Positions 59,567 to 64,000 of a stretch of 64,000 nt of DNA are shown piece after piece (positions within the stretch are counted from its first letter, which is position 1; each line of letters opens with the position of its first letter). Made by a program: the position numbers and the translations under genes. This stretch comes from Sphingomonas sanguinis (GTDB lineage: Bacteria > Pseudomonadota > Alphaproteobacteria > Sphingomonadales > Sphingomonadaceae): positions 3,538,001 through 3,602,000 of the forward strand of contig NZ_CP079203.1 in NCBI RefSeq assembly GCF_019297835.1. Reading direction: 5' to 3'. The notes under the pieces were generated by a model, which was given only the letters and a program-made list of their open reading frames with translations, did not search any database and was not told the DNA's origin.

Positions 59567-60044
59567 GGCATTGCCTCGCGGTTCTTGGGAAGGGAGCCGC
59601 CAAGGTCCTGCTTTTCCATGATTGGCAGTAGGGCTTTGCTGAGGCCCCGGCTGGTCTGTCGAGGGACATCCAGACAGTAGAGCGATGCCGTCTCCTGCGA
59701 TGTCGCTGGACCGGGCTCTACGCCGCTGGCGCGGCGCCGAGCCGTGCCGTCTCGGCCCATGCGGGTTGCGATCCCTGACGGGTGACGGTGCGGCCTCCGC
59801 ACCGTCAGCGGACAGCGCGGGGTGCCCCCACGCTGGCGTGACGCGCCGGGCGCGTCTGGCGAGGGTGGGCGTCACGGCCCTGTAATCCCGCCGCGGCGTG
59901 CTGCAACCGGCTGCGCCGGTCCTCCACATACGTTTCGGCCCGTTGGGTGCAGCCCGCCTCGTATCGGCGGGACTGTCGGTCCGCTCCTGCCGCCCACCCT
60001 CGCCATTCCGGCCGGGCTGCGGTGGTTTTGAAGGAGTGAGGACC
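59567..60044. promoter_or_regulatory. ardC upstream region with a perfect 11-bp hairpin
   Basis: About 480 bases without a gene. TGACGGTGCGG (59783-59793), loop CCT, then CCGCACCGTCA (59797-59807) forms a 25-base perfect palindrome. A strong AAGGAG ribosome site precedes 60045. The hairpin has no U tract and could be a protein-binding site, an attenuator or a single-strand promoter of the type reported upstream of some anti-restriction genes. Confidence 0.55.
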
Positions 60045-60947
60045 ATGTCCAGGACCATCGACCAACGTCAGACCCTCTATGCCGAGGTGACGGCCCGTGT
60101 AATTGCCGAACTGGAGGAAGGGCGACTGCCCTGGGTGCAGCCATGGGACAGCGCGGCCTGTGCCTGCGCCATGCCGGCAAACGGGGTGACCGGACGGCGC
60201 TATTCCGGGATCAACGTGCTCATCCTGTGGGCAAGGGTCATCGAGGGCGGGTACAGCTCACAACGCTGGCTGACCTACCGGCAAGCGCAAGCGGCGGGCG
60301 GCAATGTCCGCAAAGGCGAGCGCGGCACCACCGTCTGTTACGCCGACCGCTTCACGCCGAAGACCCCGAACGACCACGCGGACGACAACGAACGAGAAGC
60401 GCGCACCATCGCGTTCCTCAAGCGCTTCACTGTCTTCAACATCGACCAGTGCGAAGGCCTGCCCGAGACGTTGACGCAAGCGCCCGAGGTTCGGCCCGAG
60501 ATCGAGGTTCTGCCCGAGGTTGCAGCCCTTATCGATGCCAGCGGCGCAGATGTGCGGATCGGCGGCGAGCGAGCCTATTACCATCCGGCCGCCGACTATG
60601 TCGCGGTGCCGCCGGTCGCGGCCTTCCACGAGCCGATTAACTGGTATCGCACCGCGCTCCACGAACTGGGGCATTGGACCGGGCACCCGACGCGTCTGGA
60701 TCGCGACCAGACAGGCGCATTCGGCAGCGCCAATTATGCGCGGGAAGAGCTGGTCGCCGAGATGGCCAGCGCTTTCGCGTGTGCGTCGCTGTCGATCAAG
60801 CCGACGGTGCGCCATGCTGACTATATCGGCTCATGGCTTGAGGTGCTGCGCCCCGATGACAAGGCGATCTTCCGGGCCGCGAGCGCTGCCAGCAAGGCAG
60901 CGGACTATCTGCTCGGCTTTGCGGGGCATGAGGGGCAGCCGTCATGA
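60045..60947 (+). CDS. ardC: ArdC-family antirestriction/ssDNA-binding metalloprotein
   Basis: 300 residues from MSRTIDQRQTLYAEVTARVI (60045). The N-terminal ssDNA-binding domain (DUF1738) contains GRLPWVQPWD, GRRYSGINVLILW and WLTYRQAQAAGGNVRKGERGT. The C-terminal zincin-like domain has ALHELGHWTGHPTRLDR (HExxH) and EELVAEMASAF as further ligand. ArdC proteins on conjugative plasmids protect incoming DNA during transfer. The downstream small gene overlaps by four bases. It belongs to the conjugative element. Confidence 0.92.
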   Translation: MSRTIDQRQTLYAEVTARVIAELEEGRLPWVQPWDSAACACAMPANGVTGRRYSGINVLILWARVIEGGYSSQRWLTYRQAQAAGGNVRKGERGTTVCYADRFTPKTPNDHADDNEREARTIAFLKRFTVFNIDQCEGLPETLTQAPEVRPEIEVLPEVAALIDASGADVRIGGERAYYHPAADYVAVPPVAAFHEPINWYRTALHELGHWTGHPTRLDRDQTGAFGSANYAREELVAEMASAFACASLSIKPTVRHADYIGSWLEVLRPDDKAIFRAASAASKAADYLLGFAGHEGQPS

Positions 60948-61150
60948 CGCGGGACCTGCAATTCCAGGCGCGGTTTCGCGCCTGGAACGCGCTGCCCCTT
61001 CGCGATCGTCAAATCTTCGCCAGCGTGCGGATCGACGGGCTGGATTACGACGAAGCGGCGCGCCGCCATGGCTGCACGGCGCGGGACGTTGAGCACGTTA
61101 TCGGGCGCGTCCTCATCGCCCTTATGGATGCGGATGATGCCCCGCCATGA
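60944..61150 (+). CDS. Small sigma-70 region 4-like helix-turn-helix protein
   Basis: 68 residues overlapping the ardC stop (ATGA). The body reads ALPLRDRQIFASVRIDGLDYDEAARRHGCTARDVEHVIGRVLIAL, which matches sigma region 4.2: a leading LPxRxR turn and an HTH (YDEAARRHGCTARDVEHVIG). There is no region 2, so it is not a complete sigma factor; it is probably a small DNA-binding regulator of the element. Such mini-proteins often follow ardC in sphingomonad conjugative elements, to my recollection. Confidence 0.65.
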   Translation: MTRDLQFQARFRAWNALPLRDRQIFASVRIDGLDYDEAARRHGCTARDVEHVIGRVLIALMDADDAPP

Positions 61151-61218
61151 GGTGAGCGCGGGCATCCCAGGAGTACAAAGGATGTACGCATCCGTAACGG
61201 TTCGCTAGGAATAGCATC

Positions 61219-62118
61219 ATGCGCGACGACGTTGCTCATCTGCCGGACAAGAAGCGCCGCGATCTCGACCGGATCGTGGAAGTGCTGTTCGCCGAGTTCG
61301 AACAGGCGACATCGCTGTCGACGCAGAAGTGGCGGCGGCAGGGCCGTATCCTCAAGGTCATCCTGTACGGCTCCTATGCGCGCGGCGACTGGGTCGACGA
61401 TCCGATCGGCGGCTACCAGTCGGACTATGACATCCTCGTCGTCGTCAGCGATGAGCGGCTGACCGAGCCGGGCGAATTTTGGGCCAAGGCTGACGACCAG
61501 TTCGTTCGCGAGGTGACGATCTCGAAGCGCATCAGCGCGCCGGTCAGCTTCATCGTCCACAGCCTTGCCGACGTGAACAACCAGCTGACGCAAGGCCGCC
61601 CCTTCTTCATCGACGCAATCGAGCAGGGCATCGCCTTATATGAGGTCGAAGACTACCCCTTCGTCACGCCACAGCCGCTCGATCCCAAAGCGGCGTTGGC
61701 GGAAGCGCGCAAGCACTTCGATCAGTGGTTTCCAAACGCGGCGATGCGCCTGGACTTGGCTCGAACCGCGATCGAACGAGGGTATCTAAAGCAGGCCGCA
61801 TTTGACCTGCACCAGACGACGGAACAGCTGTATCACTGCCTGCTGCTGACCCTGACGCTGTACAGCCCGAAGTCGCACAAGCTGAATTTCCTGCGCAGCC
61901 AGGCCGAGCCGCTCGTGCATGAGCTCATCGCCGTCTGGCCACGCGATACGAAGTTCGCGCAGCGCTGTTTCGAGCTGCTGCGGCAAGCCTATGTCAACGC
62001 GCGCTACTCAGCCCATTACAAGGTGACGCCGGCCGAACTGGAATGGCTCGCCGAGCGTGTCGAGCGGCTCCAGCAGATCGTCAAAGAGACCTGCGAAAAG
62101 CGGCTCGCGCAGGGCTGA
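61219..62118 (+). CDS. Fused nucleotidyltransferase (MNT) and HEPN protein
   Basis: 299 residues. The N-terminal MNT domain has GSYARGDW (Gly51-Ser52) and QSDYDILVVVSD (Asp69, Asp71), the metal-binding Asp pattern of minimal nucleotidyltransferases. The C-terminal domain (about 165-290) is helical and HEPN-like, with NARYSAHY (Arg262, His266, an R-x3-H variant of the RX4-6H RNase motif). MNT and HEPN usually form separate genes of a toxin-antitoxin pair in which the MNT enzyme AMPylates the HEPN RNase; here they are one chain, so the toxin may be held in check in cis. It could stabilise the conjugative element or act in defence. Confidence 0.75.
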   Translation: MRDDVAHLPDKKRRDLDRIVEVLFAEFEQATSLSTQKWRRQGRILKVILYGSYARGDWVDDPIGGYQSDYDILVVVSDERLTEPGEFWAKADDQFVREVTISKRISAPVSFIVHSLADVNNQLTQGRPFFIDAIEQGIALYEVEDYPFVTPQPLDPKAALAEARKHFDQWFPNAAMRLDLARTAIERGYLKQAAFDLHQTTEQLYHCLLLTLTLYSPKSHKLNFLRSQAEPLVHELIAVWPRDTKFAQRCFELLRQAYVNARYSAHYKVTPAELEWLAERVERLQQIVKETCEKRLAQG

Positions 62119-62124
62119 CGTCCG

Positions 62125-62427
62125 TCAGCCTGCGCTCGCGTCGTCGACAAAGGCGCGGCGTCCGCGCCGTGTCCAAATCAGACGGTAACGATCGCTGTCT
62201 TCGCCGCGCAGTCTGCTCGCCACGTCGATGAGCGCGCCATAAATCAGCGCGCGGTCATCGTCGGTCAGTTCGATGATGCCGGCCTTGGCGATAAGGCCGC
62301 CCAGTTCGATCAACTGGCGGGTGCGTTCACGGCGCTTCACCTGCCACTCGCGCGTGTCATGCCGCGCCCGGCGCAGCTGGAGCCGGGCGCGGAGAACCGC
62401 TGTCCGTCGCAGGGCCGCTGTCGTCAC
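62125..62427 (-). CDS. traD: TraD-like conjugal transfer protein
   Basis: About 100 residues from a GTG at 62427; a GTG at 62340 would give a 71-residue form, closer to Ti-plasmid TraD length. The core KRRERTRQLIELGGLIAKAGIIELTDDDRALIYGALIDVASRL is the TraD/mobilisation-accessory motif of Ti-type systems. It overlaps the upstream traC-like gene by about 70 bases in another frame, or starts just after it. TraD helps the relaxosome with TraA and TraC. It is convergent with the MNT-HEPN gene. Confidence 0.6.
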   Translation of the reverse strand: MTTAALRRTAVLRARLQLRRARHDTREWQVKRRERTRQLIELGGLIAKAGIIELTDDDRALIYGALIDVASRLRGEDSDRYRLIWTRRGRRAFVDDASAG

Positions 62428-62680
62428 GGCGAGCGCCTTGGCGTGCGCCGGATTTTGCACGAAAGAACGCCGCACCGCGCGTGTGCTGCGCCTCCTTCGT
62501 GCGCTCGTCAGTTGCCGCCACCGCCAGCAGCAACGCGCCCGCCAGCTGCTCGATCGACAGCGCGTCGGCACCGGTCGCGATGACCAGCTCGCCGAGCTGC
62601 TCGCGCTTGCGGGCCTTCAGCTGCCTAGCCTTGTCGTCAAGCGCTTTCAGCTCAGCGTCATAGTCTCGGGGTTTGCGCAT
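62357..62680 (-). CDS. traC: TraC-like relaxosome accessory protein
   Basis: 107 residues from MRKPRDYDAELKALDDKARQ (62680), with AAGGAT upstream. It continues LKARKREQLGELVIATGADALSIEQLAGALLLAV and TRGAAFFRA, the ribbon-helix/coiled pattern of TraC/TraD family proteins next to TraA. It is divergent from traA across about 170 bases that hold a candidate oriT, the same layout as in Ti plasmids, where TraC and TraD assist strand nicking by TraA. The C-terminus is Ala/Pro-rich. Confidence 0.7.
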   Translation of the reverse strand: MRKPRDYDAELKALDDKARQLKARKREQLGELVIATGADALSIEQLAGALLLAVAATDERTKEAQHTRGAAFFRAKSGARQGARRDDSGPATDSGSPRPAPAAPGAA

Positions 62681-62794
62681 GGGATCATCCTTCCGTTGTG
62701 CGGGTAGGATGGTCCAGTTATCGGTGCTTTCAATAAGCTGCAATGCGCCGGGATGACTTGGGACAACCGCATCCCGAGACAGATGAAATCTTCG

Positions 62795-62826
62795 AAGGGC
62801 GCGCTTATACGTCGTGCCGACGTCGC
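62795..62826. other. Candidate origin of transfer (oriT)
   Basis: An inverted repeat ACGTCG-TGC-CGACGT (62809-62823) lies next to AAGGGCGCGCTT (62795-62806). Read in reverse, the latter is AAGCGCGCCCTT, resembling the RSF1010/Ti-type nick region (a GCGCCCT core). It is located between divergent traC and traA, as in Ti plasmids. Inferred from position and motif; the exact nick base is not known. Confidence 0.65.
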
Positions 62827-62852
62827 TTGTTTGGTGTAAATGGTTCGCCGCC

Positions 62853-64000
62853 ATGGCGATCTACCATTTCTCCGCCAAGATGATCTCCCGCGCCAACGGC
62901 TCGTCGGCGCTGGCGGCTGCCGCCTATCGCTCCGCCTCGCGGCTGCATGATCAGCGCCTCGATCGCCACCACGACTTCTCGAACAAGGCCGGAGTCGTCC
63001 ATTCCGAAGTGCTGCTGCCCGGTGGCACGCCCGAAGCGTGGCGCGACCGGGAGGCGCTTTGGAATGCGGTCGAGGCAGTCGAGGTCAGGAAGGACGCGCA
63101 GCTCGCCCGCGAAGTCGAGTTCGCCATCCCGCGTGAGCTCGACCAGTTGGAAGGCATTCGGCTGGCGCGCGACTTCGTCGAACGGGAGTTCGTCGCGCGC
63201 GGCATGGTCGCCGATCTCAACGTGCATTGGGACATCGGTGCAGACGGTGAGCCCAAGCCCCATGCCCATGTCATGCTCACGCTTCGTGAGGTGAATGAAG
63301 AGGGCTTTGGCAAGAAGAACCGCGAATGGAACCGCACTGATCTGCTCGAGGCCTGGCGCGAGCGCTGGGCAGGCCACGTGAATGCCAGGCTGGCCGAACT
63401 CGACATCGACGCACGCGTCGATCACCGCAGCCTGGAAGCGCAAGGCATCGACCTCGAGCCCCAGCACAAGATCGGCCCTGCCGCCTCGCGCATGGTCGAG
63501 CAGGGGCTCAGCAGCGAGCGGTTCACCGAGCACCACGCCATTGCCCGCGCCAATGGTGAGAGGATCCTCGCCAACCCGGCGATCGCGCTGGATGCGATCA
63601 CCCGCAACCAGGCTACCTTCACCACCCGAGAGCTGGCGATGTTCGTCCATCGCCATAGCGAGGGAAAGGAGCAGTTCGACCACGTGATGGCGGCAGTCCG
63701 CGCCTCACCTGAACTGGTCAGGCTCGGCAAGGATGGACGGGGGCAAGAGCGCCTCACTAGCCGCGACATGCTCGACACCGAGGGGCGGCTGCAGCGCGCC
63801 ACAGTCAAGCTGGAGGCGAGCCGTCGCCATGGGCTGAGCGAGCAGCATCGCAAGCTGGCGCTGGTCCGCGCCGAGATACGCGGGCTGACCCTCTCAAGCG
63901 AACAGCGTAGCGCCTTTGACCACGTCACCAGCGGCCGGGGGCTGGGTGTCGTCGTCGGCTATGCCGGGACCGGCAAGTCGGCGATGCTCGGCGTCGCGCG
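62853..64000 (+). CDS. traA: Ti-type conjugative relaxase/helicase TraA (3' end beyond window)
   Basis: Starts MAIYHFSAKMISRANGSSALAAAAYRS, the MobA/MobL relaxase opening with the nicking Tyr (AAYRSAS). HAHVMLTLREV is the HUH metal motif. The second part turns into a helicase-type region with LTLSSEQRSAFDHVTSGRG and the Walker A GYAGTGKSAML near 63959, just before the window ends. Full TraA is usually about 1000-1100 residues, so two thirds of the protein lies outside. It nicks oriT, is attached to the 5' end of the transferred strand and unwinds it. It is divergent from traC/traD, with the candidate oriT between them. Confidence 0.93.
   Translation, partial: MAIYHFSAKMISRANGSSALAAAAYRSASRLHDQRLDRHHDFSNKAGVVHSEVLLPGGTPEAWRDREALWNAVEAVEVRKDAQLAREVEFAIPRELDQLEGIRLARDFVEREFVARGMVADLNVHWDIGADGEPKPHAHVMLTLREVNEEGFGKKNREWNRTDLLEAWRERWAGHVNARLAELDIDARVDHRSLEAQGIDLEPQHKIGPAASRMVEQGLSSERFTEHHAIARANGERILANPAIALDAITRNQATFTTRELAMFVHRHSEGKEQFDHVMAAVRASPELVRLGKDGRGQERLTSRDMLDTEGRLQRATVKLEASRRHGLSEQHRKLALVRAEIRGLTLSSEQRSAFDHVTSGRGLGVVVGYAGTGKSAMLGVA

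Overview
The window looks like a high-GC sphingomonad (Alphaproteobacteria, Sphingomonadales). A 420-residue soluble serine palmitoyltransferase carries the active-site residues of the Sphingomonas enzyme at the same positions. The rplU-rpmA-GNAT-obgE-proB order, a consensus CtrA box, two TonB-dependent receptors and dispersed REP-like palindromes fit the same group.

Layout. (1) 0-5.5 kb: the tamA (partial)-tamB outer-membrane assembly pair, followed by argE. (2) 6.8-11.3 kb: signalling. A CtrA-type box sits between a 17-codon ORF and an EAL (c-di-GMP phosphodiesterase-like) gene; then come a TPR hybrid histidine kinase and a stand-alone receiver. (3) 11.3-16.7 kb: housekeeping genes (methyltransferase, ComF-like, grxC, Nit-type amidase, DUF1178), tRNA-Arg(CCT) and a chemoreceptor. 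(4) 16.7-31.6 kb: an envelope-lipid region with Psd and PmtA (PS to PE to PC), a class III aminotransferase, an Mpo1/DUF962-like membrane protein, a bacterial ceramide synthase-type protein, a desaturase, LptF/LptG, a hybrid kinase and the serine palmitoyltransferase-ACP-ceramide reductase set. Because sphingomonads carry glycosphingolipids in place of LPS, I read this as a sphingolipid synthesis and possibly export region. (5) 31.6-38.8 kb: proB, obgE, rpmA, rplU, a TonB receptor and hspQ.

(6) 39.0 kb to the window end is accessory DNA. A tyrosine integrase follows the 3' end of tRNA-Ser(CGA). A 5.2-kb unit (40992-46195) is bounded by inverted copies of one IS5-type end, each flanked by CTAG. 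It carries lower-GC cargo: a borosin-type (OphMA-like) peptide backbone N-methyltransferase with a clasp domain but no hydrophobic core, a poly-proline HExxH (M91-like) metallopeptidase and a small secreted protein. An IS3 element with a CTAT duplication lies inside it. Next come a TonB siderophore receptor with a secreted partner, a four-gene RND efflux/TauE operon, and a divergent beta-propeller-two-component-lipoprotein operon. From 59.35 kb the genes are conjugative: an AlpA-like regulator, ArdC, an MNT-HEPN protein, divergent traC/traD and a Ti-type TraA relaxase cut by the window end, with an oriT-like inverted repeat between them. The integrase at one side and tra genes at the other suggest one integrative conjugative element that continues past the window.

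The strongest leads are the core-less borosin methyltransferase on a composite-transposon-like unit, the sphingolipid/LptFG region, and the CtrA-box microprotein locus.
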